Under the pieces are notes generated by a model. That model made no database searches, was not told where the DNA came from, and saw only the letters and a list, made by a program, of their open reading frames with translations. Below are positions 17,819-26,312 of a stretch of 64,000 bases of DNA, one piece after another. Numbering within the stretch: position 1 is the first letter of the stretch; each line of letters starts with the position of its first letter. The translations under genes were made by a program, and so were the position numbers. This DNA comes from Bacteroides ihuae (lineage in GTDB: Bacteria; Bacteroidota; Bacteroidia; Bacteroidales; Bacteroidaceae), in the NCBI RefSeq assembly GCF_900104585.1, contig NZ_FNVX01000006.1, positions 1,116,001 through 1,180,000 of the forward strand, written 5' to 3'.

Positions 17819-17895
17819 GTTCTAAGTTTTGAGCAGCAGATGCTGCTTTGCCCTTTATCTAGGGAGGTAGCGGTAGGTGTTAAAAACTTCAGAAC
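17819..17895 (+). ncRNA. Candidate structured 5' leader (three-way junction) of the U32 gene
   Basis: The leader between the promoter and the U32 ATG can fold into a closed multibranch. Outer stem: 17819-17830 with 17883-17895, 12 pairs (GTTCT/AGAAC plus AAGTTTT/AAAACTT) with a single bulged C. Inside are hairpin AGCAGC/GCTGCT (17832-17837 with 17842-17847, loop AGAT) and hairpin CCCT/AGGG (17851-17854 with 17861-17864). About 18 unpaired bases rich in GGTAG repeats follow. The pairing is seen directly; any regulatory role is inference, and I do not recognise a known riboswitch class. Confidence 0.5.
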
Positions 17896-17918
17896 CGGTA
17901 TTTAATTAATTATTCAAA

Positions 17919-19196
17919 ATGATAAAAGACTTCGAAATAATGGCTCCTGTCGGTTCGCGGGAGTCTCTTGCCGCTGCTATTCAGGCAGGAGCAGACTCAA
18001 TCTACTTTGGTATTGAAAATCTGAATATGCGTTCGCGCTCATCGAATACGTTTACCGTAGAAGACTTGCGTGAGATAGCCAAAACATGCGATGAACACGC
18101 AATGAAGAGTTACCTCACTGTCAACACAATTATCTATGATAACGACTTGACGTTGATGCGTACCATTGTTGATGCGGCTAAAGAAGCCGGTATTTCGGCT
18201 GTGATTGCTGCAGATGTGGCTGTGATGAACTATGCCCGTACGATAGGACAGGAGGTGCATCTCTCTACTCAGTTGAATATCTCGAATGTGGAGGCTTTGA
18301 AGTTCTATGCACTCTTCGCTGACGTGGTAGTACTTGCTCGTGAGCTTAGTCTTGATCAGGTGGCGGAAATCTATCAACAGATAAAAGAAGAGAATATCTG
18401 TGGCCCTAATGGCGAACTGATTCGCATTGAGATGTTTTGTCACGGGGCGCTTTGTATGGCGGTATCGGGCAAATGTTATCTATCTCTGCACGAGATGAAC
18501 AGTTCAGCGAATCGAGGTGCCTGCACACAGGCATGCCGACGTGCATACACCGTGCGTGATAAGGATACCGGTGTGGAGTTAGATGTAGACAACCAGTACA
18601 TTATGTCGCCCAAAGACTTAAAAACCATTCATTTCATGAACAAGATGATGGATGCAGGAGTGCGGGTGTTTAAGATAGAAGGACGTGCTCGCGGACCGGA
18701 ATATGTGCGTACGGTGGTGAAATGCTATAAGGAGGCTGTTGCGGCTTGCTTGGAAGATACTTTCACTGACGAGAAAATTGCAGCATGGGATGAGCGGCTG
18801 AAGACTGTCTTTAACCGTGGCTTTTGGGATGGATATTACATGGGACAACGCTTGGGCGAGTGGAGTAAGAATTACGGCTCAGAAGCTACTGAGAAGAAAG
18901 TATATGTAGGTAAGGGAATCCGTTATTTCAGTAATATTGGTGTGGCGGAATTTCTCGTGGAAGCTACCGATGTGAAAGTTGGTGATAAGTTATTAATAAC
19001 TGGTCCTACTACCGGTGCCGTGTTTACTACGCTGGAGGAAGCCCGTGTTGATTTGAAACCTGTAGATGTGATAAAGCAGGGTGAACACTTTTCATTCAAA
19101 CTCACCGATAAAATTCGTCCGAGCGATAAACTCTTCAAGCTAGTTTCTACAGAGGAACTGAAAGCTGCCAAGAAGAAAAAGGATGCATTGTTATAG
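17919..19196 (+). CDS. U32-family peptidase-like protein (TrhP/YegQ type)
   Basis: 425 aa. Contains the U32 signature EMFCHGALCMAVSGKCYLS (about 167-185) and downstream Cys residues (GACTQACRR) that in this family bind an iron-sulfur cluster. Characterised relatives (TrhP/YegQ, RlhA) hydroxylate tRNA or rRNA bases using prephenate rather than acting as proteases; this is the more likely role here, next to dusB. The C-terminal part (about 330-425) adds a beta-barrel. A structured leader precedes it. Confidence 0.88.
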   Translation: MIKDFEIMAPVGSRESLAAAIQAGADSIYFGIENLNMRSRSSNTFTVEDLREIAKTCDEHAMKSYLTVNTIIYDNDLTLMRTIVDAAKEAGISAVIAADVAVMNYARTIGQEVHLSTQLNISNVEALKFYALFADVVVLARELSLDQVAEIYQQIKEENICGPNGELIRIEMFCHGALCMAVSGKCYLSLHEMNSSANRGACTQACRRAYTVRDKDTGVELDVDNQYIMSPKDLKTIHFMNKMMDAGVRVFKIEGRARGPEYVRTVVKCYKEAVAACLEDTFTDEKIAAWDERLKTVFNRGFWDGYYMGQRLGEWSKNYGSEATEKKVYVGKGIRYFSNIGVAEFLVEATDVKVGDKLLITGPTTGAVFTTLEEARVDLKPVDVIKQGEHFSFKLTDKIRPSDKLFKLVSTEELKAAKKKKDALL

Positions 19197-19211
19197 ATCT
19201 CATATATTATC

Positions 19212-19619
19212 ATGAATAAATACATTTATGAATTAACCTTGAAAGTACGTGATTATGAATGCGACTTGCAGGGGATAGTCAATAATGCTAATTATCAGCA
19301 TTATTTGGAGCATACACGTCATGAATTTCTAGTTTCTATAGGTGTAAGCTTTGCCGGTTTACATGAGCAAGGTGTTGACCCGGTGGTGGCACGCATCAAT
19401 ATCTCATTTAAAACTCCACTAAAGAGTGGAGACGAGTTTATTTCTAAACTCTACCTCAAAAAGGAGGGTATTAAGTATGTGTTCTACCAAGATATTTTCC
19501 GAAAGAGCGATAGTAAGGTGGTGGTTAAGGCATCGGTAGAAACGGTATGCCTTGTCAATGGGCGCCTTACTCAGAGCGAACTTTTCGATCGTGTCTTTAC
19601 TCCATATCTGTCAGAATAA
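19212..19619 (+). CDS. Acyl-CoA thioesterase (4HBT hot-dog)
   Basis: 135 aa hot-dog thioesterase with the YbgC/FadM-like loop RDYECDLQGIVNNANYQHYLEH (about 11-32), where Asp and Asn-Asn-Ala are conserved. It hydrolyses acyl-CoA esters; preferred chain length unknown. Fifteen bases separate it from the U32 gene, and its stop TAA shares a base with the dprA ATG. Confidence 0.85.
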   Translation: MNKYIYELTLKVRDYECDLQGIVNNANYQHYLEHTRHEFLVSIGVSFAGLHEQGVDPVVARINISFKTPLKSGDEFISKLYLKKEGIKYVFYQDIFRKSDSKVVVKASVETVCLVNGRLTQSELFDRVFTPYLSE

Positions 19620-20734
19620 TGAGCGATGACGAATGTATTTATAGCATAGCACTGACGCAAGTACCGGGCATTGGCCCGATATGGGGCAGAAACCTTATCA
19701 ATGCTGTAGGAGACGCCGTTAGCGTTTTTAAACGACGGACTGAACTACCACAATTAATGAAAGGAGCTACCATGCGTGTTGTTGAAGCCTTGGATTGTCC
19801 GGAGGCTTTGCAACGTGCGGAGAAAGAATATGAATTCGTAGTTAAGAATCATATTCAGTGTCTAACGATTAATGAGGAAACATATCCCGTTCGTATGCGC
19901 GAGTGTGATGATGCTCCCATTGTCCTTTTTTATAGGGGAAGTGCAGAACTCAATGCTTTGCGGACGATAAACATGGTAGGTACCCGGAATGCTACTGATT
20001 ACGGGAAGCAGATTTGCCTTCGTTTCCTCAATGAATTGAGAGAGCTGGTGCCGGATGTACTTGTTGTGAGCGGTTTAGCTTATGGCATCGACATTCATGC
20101 ACATCGGGCGGCCTTGGCCAATAATCTGCCTACTGTAGGCGTCTTAGCTCATGGACTCGATCGCATCTATCCTTCCGTGCACAGGAAAACAGCTGTTGAT
20201 ATGTTAGCCAATGGTGGATTACTTACGGAGTTTCTCACGGAAACGAATCCTGATAAGCATAATTTTGTGAGTCGTAATCGTATTGTGGCGGGTATTTCCG
20301 ATGCTACCATTGTTGTAGAGTCTGCTGCAAAAGGTGGATCACTTATTACTGCGGATATCGCAGAAAGTTATCATCGAGATTGTTTTGCTTTTCCCGGCCG
20401 GGTGAGTGATGAGTATTCGAAAGGGTGCAATCAATTGATTCGAGATAATAAAGCAACACTTATTCAGTCGGCTGAAGACTTTGTGCGTGCGATGTGTTGG
20501 GACGCAGAGTCGCAATCAAAGAAGATCGAAGGTGTCCAACGAGTTCTTTTTCCTGATCTGAGTGATGAAGAGCAAGCGATTGTTTCTATCTTGGAGAAGG
20601 GAGATCAGCAAATAAATAACTTGGTAGTGGTTACTAATATTCCGGTGCACAAGATAAATGCGATTTTGTTTGAACTTGAAATGAAAGGCGTTGTGCGTGT
20701 ACTTGCAGGAGGTATGTATCAGCTACTTGGGTAA
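19619..20734 (+). CDS. dprA: DNA processing protein DprA
   Basis: 371 aa from the ATG that overlaps the thioesterase stop by one base (MSDDECIYSIAL). Order: N-terminal SAM-like helices, Rossmann-fold DprA domain (MVGTRNATDYG, VVSGLAYGIDIHAH, GGLLTEF, NRIVAGISDATIVVES, GGSLITADIA) and a C-terminal winged helix (about 310-371). DprA loads RecA on incoming single-stranded DNA during transformation. An in-frame upstream start would lie inside the thioesterase gene and is unlikely. Confidence 0.92.
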   Translation: MSDDECIYSIALTQVPGIGPIWGRNLINAVGDAVSVFKRRTELPQLMKGATMRVVEALDCPEALQRAEKEYEFVVKNHIQCLTINEETYPVRMRECDDAPIVLFYRGSAELNALRTINMVGTRNATDYGKQICLRFLNELRELVPDVLVVSGLAYGIDIHAHRAALANNLPTVGVLAHGLDRIYPSVHRKTAVDMLANGGLLTEFLTETNPDKHNFVSRNRIVAGISDATIVVESAAKGGSLITADIAESYHRDCFAFPGRVSDEYSKGCNQLIRDNKATLIQSAEDFVRAMCWDAESQSKKIEGVQRVLFPDLSDEEQAIVSILEKGDQQINNLVVVTNIPVHKINAILFELEMKGVVRVLAGGMYQLLG

Positions 20735-20740
20735 TGGGCA

Positions 20741-20804
20741 AAAAAAAAGGAGTCACGCCTGACTCCAACCTTTGTTAACCTTAAATCTAATACTATGAAA
20801 AACA
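20741..20804 (-). ncRNA. Candidate small RNA with its own promoter and terminator
   Basis: Reading leftward, a promoter at 20841-20810 is followed by about 64 bases that end in a perfect 7-bp hairpin (GGAGTCA/TGACTCC, 20749-20755 with 20760-20766, loop of four) and a run of eight T on the minus strand (20748-20741). No coding potential is visible on the minus strand. The layout -promoter, short body, strong terminator- is that of a stand-alone sRNA. Bacteroides genomes are known to carry families of short sRNAs of this type, but membership cannot be checked here. Confidence 0.55.
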
Positions 20805-20809
20805 CACTG

Positions 20810-20841
20810 CAAATATAAGGGCTCTTGACCATCCCTCCAAA
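20810..20841 (-). promoter_or_regulatory. Bacteroides-type promoter of the candidate small RNA
   Basis: On the minus strand: TTTG at 20841-20838, 20-base spacer, TATATTTG at 20817-20810. Both boxes and the spacing fit the Bacteroides sigma consensus (TTTG, 19-21 bases, TAnnTTTG). It is the best promoter match I found in the window. The remainder of the dprA-frdB gap (20842-21001) has no gene; it includes a 14-base palindrome (TTCCGTGCACGGAA, 20895-20908) of unknown meaning. Confidence 0.65.
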
Positions 20842-21001
20842 TAATCGCATCTTGTTCTCCACTCTTTTAATCTTATTTCACGAATATTTAGTGTTTCCGT
20901 GCACGGAATATCTTTTTGACTCATTATCGTTAACAATGCTTTCATATAGTCGCAGTTGAATGCTTCTGATTTTGTTTGCGTTTTAGATGAGGGAATAAAT
21001 A

Positions 21002-21035
21002 AAAAATCCTCTGCCGTTTCCGGTAGAGGATTTTT
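21002..21035. terminator. Bidirectional terminator after frdB
   Basis: Perfect 11-bp stem, 21002-21012 with 21025-21035 (core TCCTCT/AGAGGA), with A-run and T-run flanks and a short inner CCG/CGG pair. It lies 24 bases past the frdB stop codon and should end frdCAB transcripts on the minus strand. Confidence 0.85.
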
Positions 21036-21059
21036 CTATGAATGTGTTTAAATCAGCTT

Positions 21060-21815
21060 TTAGTCTTTTAACTTAGCAACGATAAAGTCACGATTCAAAC
21101 GGGCTATGTTACTGATTGAAATATTCTTTGGACACTCAGCCTCACAAGCACGTGTGTTGGTACAGTTACCAAAGCCCAGTTCATCCATTTTTGAAACCAT
21201 TGCTTTAGCACGACGTGCAGCTTCTATCTTTCCTTGTGGAAGAAGAGACAGTTGGCTTACTTTGGCAGAGACAAACAGCATGGCAGATCCGTTTTTGCAT
21301 GCAGCGACACAAGCGCCACAGCCAATGCATGAAGCTGAATCCATTGCTTCGTCAGCGATCTCTTTTGAAATCAGGATAGCATTGGCGTCTTGAGGAGCAC
21401 CGGTATTGATATTTACATATCCACCTGCCTGTATGATCTTATCAAAAGCAGTGCGGTCTACCATTAAGTCGCGAATAACCGGGAAACCGGCAGAACGCCA
21501 TGGCTCTACAGTGATCGTGTCACCATCATTGAAGCGACGCATATACATCTGGCAAGTAGTAGCACCTGTTGCTGGCCCGTGGGGATGCCCATTGATGTAA
21601 AGAGAGCACATACCGCAGATACCCTCGCGGCAATCATGATCGAATACAATTGGTTCTTTCCCTCCGTTGATCAGATCTTCGTTAAGGATGTCGAGCATTT
21701 CAAGAAATGAAGTATCTCCGGAAATGTCTTTCATTGGGTATGTTTCAAAAGCACCTTTTGCTTTAGGGCCTTTTTGGCGCCATACTTTAAGCGTGAATGA
21801 TATATTTTTTTCCAT
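21060..21815 (-). CDS. frdB: Fumarate reductase/succinate dehydrogenase iron-sulfur subunit
   Basis: 251 aa. The N-terminal ferredoxin domain holds the 2Fe-2S ligands (DHDCREGICGMCS plus a later TTC), and the C-terminal domain holds SCIGCGACVAACKNG and CTNTRACEAECPKNI for the 4Fe-4S and 3Fe-4S clusters. It passes electrons from the membrane cytochrome to the flavoprotein. Six bases after frdA. In Bacteroides this complex reduces fumarate as the terminal step of anaerobic energy metabolism, yielding succinate. Confidence 0.95.
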   Translation of the reverse strand: MEKNISFTLKVWRQKGPKAKGAFETYPMKDISGDTSFLEMLDILNEDLINGGKEPIVFDHDCREGICGMCSLYINGHPHGPATGATTCQMYMRRFNDGDTITVEPWRSAGFPVIRDLMVDRTAFDKIIQAGGYVNINTGAPQDANAILISKEIADEAMDSASCIGCGACVAACKNGSAMLFVSAKVSQLSLLPQGKIEAARRAKAMVSKMDELGFGNCTNTRACEAECPKNISISNIARLNRDFIVAKLKD

Positions 21816-21821
21816 TGTCTA

Positions 21822-23765
21822 TTATGCTTTATAGTTACGGGTTTGTACCTTCACAAACTGATAATTCAAATCTTCCTTAATCAATTCCGGTTCAGAATCT
21901 TCGCCTTTATATTTCCAGCAAGCTACATAAGAGAAGTTTGCATCATCACGGAGAGCTTCGCCTTCCGGAGTTTGATATTCTTCGCGGAAGTGACCACCGC
22001 AAGATTCCTCACGATTCAGCCCGTCAACAGCCATCAACATACCTACTTCAATAAAGTCTGCCAAGCGAAGTGCTTTTTCCAGTTCTACGTTCAGTTCGTT
22101 TACATCTCCCGGAATGCGTACATTCGCCCAGAAGTCTTTCTTCACTTCTTTAATTCCATCAATCGCTTTCTGCAAAGACTCTTTTGTGCGGGCCATGCCT
22201 ACAAAGTCCCACATGATGTGACCTAATTTTTTGTGAATAGAATCTACTGAATGTTTACCATTAACAGCTTTGATCTTGTTGATTTTCTCGGTAACAGCTT
22301 TCTCTGTTTCTACGAATTCAGGTAGATCAGTAGAAAAACGAGGAACCTGAATTTGGTCAGCAAGATAGTTTTGAATAGTAAAAGGCAATACGAAATATCC
22401 GTCGGCTAAACCCTGCATCAAAGCAGAAGCACCTAGGCGGTTAGCGCCATGATCGGAGAAATTACATTCGCCAATAGCAAATAGACCGGGAACGGAAGTC
22501 ATCAATTCATAGTCAACCCAGATGCCACCCATTGTGTAGTGAATAGCGGGGAAGATCATCATTGGTGATTTATAAGGATTTTCGTCAGAGATCTCCTCGT
22601 ACATATCGAATAAGTTGCCGTAACGAGCACGAACAACATCTTCGCCCAAGCGATCAATGGCGTATTTAAAGTCTAGGAATACAGCTAAACCAGTGTTGTT
22701 TACACCGAAGCCTGCATCACAGCGTTCTTTGGCTGCACGAGATGCAACGTCACGAGGTACAAGGTTACCAAAAGCAGGGTAGCGGCGTTCCAGGTAGAAA
22801 TCACGATCTTCATCCGGCACGTCTGTTGCTTTCTTCGTTCCTGCTTGAATAGCTTTGGCATCTTCCAATTTTTTAGGAACCCAAATACGACCATCATTAC
22901 GAAGTGATTCAGACATCAGTGTTAACTTAGACTGTTTATCACCGTGAACAGGAATACATGTAGGGTGAATCTGTGCGTAGCAAGGGTTAGCGAAATAAGC
23001 CCCTTTTTTGTAGCATTGAATAGTTACGGATGCGTTAGAACCCATAGCGTTTGTTGAAAGGAAGAATGCATTTCCATAACCGCCTGTACCAATAACTACT
23101 GCATGGGCAGCAAAGCGTTCAATCTCTCCGGTAACCAGATTGCGGGTAATAATACCACGAGCACGACCATCAATAACTACAAGGTCAAGCATTTCGTAGC
23201 GGGTATATAGTTTTACGTTTCCTTTGTGTACTTGGCGGCTGAGTGCAGAGTAGGCACCTAGCAGTAATTGCTGGCCTGTCTGTCCTTTTGCGTAGAATGT
23301 ACGAGATACTTGAGCGCCACCGAAAGAGCGGTTATCAAGTGTGCCACCGTAGTCGCGGGCAAAAGGAACACCTTGTGCCACACATTGATCGATGATAGCA
23401 TTGGATACTTCAGCCAAGCGGTATACATTAGCTTCACGTGCGCGGTAGTCACCACCTTTTATAGTGTCATAGAACAAGCGGTATACAGAGTCACCATCAT
23501 TCTGATAATTTTTAGCAGCGTTGATGCCACCTTGTGCTGCAATAGAGTGAGCACGGCGAGGAGAGTCTTGAATGCAGAAGTTAAATACTTTGAAGCCCAT
23601 TTCACCTAATGAGGCGGCAGCAGAGGCGCCCGCTAAACCGGTACCTACAACGATAATGTCAAGTCGGCGTTTGTTGGCTGGGTTAACAAGTTTCTGATGA
23701 GCTTTATAGTTACTCCATTTCTCAGCCAATTGGCCTTCAGGAATCTTTGAATCTATCTTAGTCAT
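21822..23765 (-). CDS. frdA: Fumarate reductase/succinate dehydrogenase flavoprotein subunit
   Basis: 647 aa. FAD-binding GTGLAGASAAASLGEMG near residue 41, covalent-flavin region HSIAAQGGINAAKNY, capping domain and active-site Arg/His motifs (HPTCIPVHG, GANRLGASALMQGLADG). The length fits the Bacteroidetes/epsilon type B enzyme. It lies between frdC (38 bases) and frdB (6 bases). Confidence 0.95.
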   Translation of the reverse strand: MTKIDSKIPEGQLAEKWSNYKAHQKLVNPANKRRLDIIVVGTGLAGASAAASLGEMGFKVFNFCIQDSPRRAHSIAAQGGINAAKNYQNDGDSVYRLFYDTIKGGDYRAREANVYRLAEVSNAIIDQCVAQGVPFARDYGGTLDNRSFGGAQVSRTFYAKGQTGQQLLLGAYSALSRQVHKGNVKLYTRYEMLDLVVIDGRARGIITRNLVTGEIERFAAHAVVIGTGGYGNAFFLSTNAMGSNASVTIQCYKKGAYFANPCYAQIHPTCIPVHGDKQSKLTLMSESLRNDGRIWVPKKLEDAKAIQAGTKKATDVPDEDRDFYLERRYPAFGNLVPRDVASRAAKERCDAGFGVNNTGLAVFLDFKYAIDRLGEDVVRARYGNLFDMYEEISDENPYKSPMMIFPAIHYTMGGIWVDYELMTSVPGLFAIGECNFSDHGANRLGASALMQGLADGYFVLPFTIQNYLADQIQVPRFSTDLPEFVETEKAVTEKINKIKAVNGKHSVDSIHKKLGHIMWDFVGMARTKESLQKAIDGIKEVKKDFWANVRIPGDVNELNVELEKALRLADFIEVGMLMAVDGLNREESCGGHFREEYQTPEGEALRDDANFSYVACWKYKGEDSEPELIKEDLNYQFVKVQTRNYKA

Positions 23766-23803
23766 AATGCTTTAACAATTTAATGAGTTACAATTTTCTA
23801 TTA

Positions 23804-24484
23804 CTACAAAGCTCCGCACATCAACGACTTAACGAAGAATACGATAACTACCAGAGCGAAACCGCCAACAATAACTGTTGAATAGATATTGGAAACAAGC
23901 TTCCAACGTTCGAACCAGATTTTATTGTTCAAGCCTATGGTTTGCAATGAACTCCAGAACCCATGAGTTAGATGAAACCAAAGTGCACCTAACCAAACGA
24001 GGTAAAGAGCTACAAATACCGGGCTGCTGAATGTCTCTCTGATTAGAGCTGCACCATCCTGAGGGTCAACATTAGGAAGTACATTGGTAAGCTCATTAAA
24101 TTGCATTTTGTACCAGAAGTTAGCAAAGTGTAGTCCCAGTCCGGCAATAATGATAATACCCAGAACAAGCATGTTTTGTGAAGCCCATTCTACCGATTTA
24201 GGCTTGTCTACTACAGCATAGCGTTCGCTACCACGTGCTTTTCGGTTTTGTATTGTTAGCCAAAAGGCATAAACAATATGGACTACGAATAGGGCCGCCA
24301 ATCCTGTTGTAGCAACTAAAGCATACCAGTTTGCTCCAAGGAACTCACAAACCACGTTGTAAGCATCTCCACTGATGATTGCAACAAGATTCATCGCCAT
24401 GTGAAACGTCAGAAATAGGATAAGGGCAAGTCCTGTAATGCTCATCACCACTTTCCTTCCTACAGATGAATTACTTAACCACAT
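23804..24484 (-). CDS. frdC: Fumarate reductase/succinate dehydrogenase cytochrome b subunit
   Basis: 226 aa with five hydrophobic segments and His residues placed for two b hemes (SITGLALILFLTFHMAMNL, VHIVYAFWL, GLGLHFANFW, LWFHLTHGFWSSLQTIG). This single-subunit anchor is typical of type B quinol:fumarate reductases. It takes electrons from menaquinol. First gene of the operon. Confidence 0.93.
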   Translation of the reverse strand: MWLSNSSVGRKVVMSITGLALILFLTFHMAMNLVAIISGDAYNVVCEFLGANWYALVATTGLAALFVVHIVYAFWLTIQNRKARGSERYAVVDKPKSVEWASQNMLVLGIIIIAGLGLHFANFWYKMQFNELTNVLPNVDPQDGAALIRETFSSPVFVALYLVWLGALWFHLTHGFWSSLQTIGLNNKIWFERWKLVSNIYSTVIVGGFALVVIVFFVKSLMCGAL

Positions 24485-24551
24485 AAATGATCGATTTTAA
24501 ATTATTTAATTGTTAGAACTATAATTTTATTGCGCCTGTTTTTTTATTACG

Positions 24552-24583
24552 CAAAAGTAAGGGAAATACATTGATTAAGCAAG
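24552..24583 (-). promoter_or_regulatory. Promoter of frdCAB
   Basis: Minus strand: CTTG (24583-24580), 20-base spacer, TACTTTTG (24559-24552), 68 bases before the frdC ATG. The -7 box is a full match and the -33 box matches three of four. The same CTTG-20-TAnnTTTG arrangement precedes the tRNA gene at 42444. Confidence 0.65.
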
Positions 24584-24699
24584 TAATTAAAGAAATAATT
24601 CCTTAATAAGGGTGGGATGAGAAGTGGCTAGAAAAGGCGTGTTTAACTCTATCAAATGAAGTTATATGCGCTTATGGCAAATATTGTCATAGGCTGCTT

Positions 24700-25581
24700 T
24701 TATCGTTCTTCTTTTTGTGGTTTTATCTCTATTGTTTCTCCTTTGGCAGCTCGTGAGCGAACTTCACGTGGAGAGTAACCAAAAGATGATTTGCAGAAAT
24801 GTGCAAAATGAGATAGGGTGTCAAATCCATAATGAGTACTAATTGCACCAATCTTTTGCTTTGTATTTTGCAGATCGTCTAAAATAGCTTTTCGTTTTTT
24901 ACTTAGCATCCACTCGTACACTGGCTCTCCATACATGTTCTTAAAAAGACGGCGAAAAGTAGTAATGCTGTAGCCTCCTAAATGGGCAAATTCTTCTACG
25001 TTCTTTACCTTGTTATAGTTTTGCATGACGAAGTAGTGAAAATTTTCGGTATATCGGCTTATAGGGTAGAAGAATGCACTTAGCTGAGGGAGGGGATAGT
25101 AGCATGTTATGATATAAATGAGCTCTTGGCATTTGAGTTCAATGAACTTCCCACAGGGTTGATCTTCTAAGTAATCGAACATGTCTCGTAACAAAAATGT
25201 TAGGCGGGGAATTGTTCTGAGTGGAGTATAAGTTATAGGGGCTTCAGATTCTCCAATTATTTCTTGATAACGTTCTTCGCAAATAATAGGAAGTTGATTA
25301 AACCAATAAAGTAGGTATTCTACGTCAGTAAGGGCTAGAAGCTCTAATTTAGAGTTGATGGCCTGCAGAATAAATTCGCCTTCTCGAAGCGTGGTACCCG
25401 GATATTCTTCGCTATTGATCAGTAGTTGACCTTTTAGTATAAATAGCATGCAGTTTTGAGTACACTTGTCCTGTGGGAGATGGTGTCCTTTGCTAAAACT
25501 CTGACGGGCTAAGCTTTCGTCGGAGGCTTTGGGACACTTGGAGCAACTATCGAGCCTTTTACAAAGGTTTTCTTTTGTCAT
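24700..25581 (-). CDS. AraC-family regulator with Cys-rich N-terminus
   Basis: 293 aa. C-terminal AraC DNA-binding domain (GGYSITTFRRLFKNMYGEP, THYGFDTLSHFAHFCKSSFGYSPREV). The N-terminal about 50 residues hold five Cys (C7, C13, C16, then C40 and C44), an unusual cluster ahead of a cupin-like domain (LILKGQLLINSEEYPGTTLREGEF region). It lies upstream of the frd promoter on the same strand. The Cys pairs could bind metal or sense redox state, but this is inference. Its target is unknown. Confidence 0.8.
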   Translation of the reverse strand: MTKENLCKRLDSCSKCPKASDESLARQSFSKGHHLPQDKCTQNCMLFILKGQLLINSEEYPGTTLREGEFILQAINSKLELLALTDVEYLLYWFNQLPIICEERYQEIIGESEAPITYTPLRTIPRLTFLLRDMFDYLEDQPCGKFIELKCQELIYIITCYYPLPQLSAFFYPISRYTENFHYFVMQNYNKVKNVEEFAHLGGYSITTFRRLFKNMYGEPVYEWMLSKKRKAILDDLQNTKQKIGAISTHYGFDTLSHFAHFCKSSFGYSPREVRSRAAKGETIEIKPQKEER

Positions 25582-25610
25582 GAACTACAACAGGTTTTTC
25601 TAAATGAAGA

Positions 25611-25660
25611 CAAAGATATATTTTTTGATGATATGGATTTACTTATTTAGCATATCTTTG
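25611..25660. promoter_or_regulatory. Divergent -7 elements for the AraC and PAP2 genes
   Basis: Minus-strand TATCTTTG (25611-25618) lies 30 bases before the AraC ATG, and plus-strand TATCTTTG (25653-25660) lies 26 bases before the PAP2 ATG. Both match TAnnTTTG fully. A plus-strand TTTG at 25624-25627 is 25 bases from its -7 box, longer than usual. Confidence 0.55.
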
Positions 25661-25685
25661 CAAAAACAACCTAATACCAGAGATA

Positions 25686-26312
25686 ATGAAAGCTTTTTTT
25701 GTAATACTGTTCATAATGACATCAATTGTTGGCATCTATGGGCAGAACTGGGATATTAATACGTTACATAGAATAAATAGTATCGATGGACGATTTGTGA
25801 GGAATTCTAGTAAAATACTTTCTAATACGACTCCTTACATTGTTGTGGGAATCCCTACTGGATTGGCTATTTATGCCGGGATAAACAAAAATGAGAAACT
25901 GTTTGAAGATGCATTTTATATTGGGAGTAGTGTTATTGGCGCTTTTGCAGTCACTTATGGTATGAAGTCTGTAGTCGGTAGAGAACGCCCCTTTGAGCAT
26001 TATCCGGATAGAGTGGATGCGCAAGAAAGGCCAAGTGGCTCTTCTTTTCCTTCTGCTCATACTGCTTCTGCTTTTTCTCTTGCTACGGCTCTAAGTATTA
26101 AATACCCCAAATGGTATGTAATTGCACCATCAGCTGCTTGGGCGTGTTCTGTCGGTTTTGCGAGAATGAATGAAGGCGTTCACTATCCCTCAGACGTTTT
26201 TGCCGGAGCGCTTATCGGAACCGGATGCGCTGTGGCAAATGTGTATATAAACAGATGGCTCAAAAGTTGCCTGCTTCCTCAAAAACGAAAACAGACAACT
26301 TTGAATTACTAG
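25686..26312 (+). CDS. PAP2-family phosphatase with signal peptide
   Basis: 208 aa. Signal peptide (cleavage near IYG/QNW, residue 19), then the three PAP2 motifs: KSVVGRERPF, SSFPSAHTASAF and SVGFARMNEGVHYPSDV, with catalytic His residues intact. Such proteins remove phosphate from lipid phosphates such as undecaprenyl pyrophosphate or lipid A, on the periplasmic side. The stop codon overlaps the convergent S41 protease stop by four bases. Confidence 0.88.
   Translation: MKAFFVILFIMTSIVGIYGQNWDINTLHRINSIDGRFVRNSSKILSNTTPYIVVGIPTGLAIYAGINKNEKLFEDAFYIGSSVIGAFAVTYGMKSVVGRERPFEHYPDRVDAQERPSGSSFPSAHTASAFSLATALSIKYPKWYVIAPSAAWACSVGFARMNEGVHYPSDVFAGALIGTGCAVANVYINRWLKSCLLPQKRKQTTLNY

Noticed and set aside
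20795..20818. Seven-codon plus-strand frame (MKNTLQI) after dprA
   Set aside because: It lies over the minus-strand small RNA body and promoter, and nothing follows it that an attenuator peptide would control.
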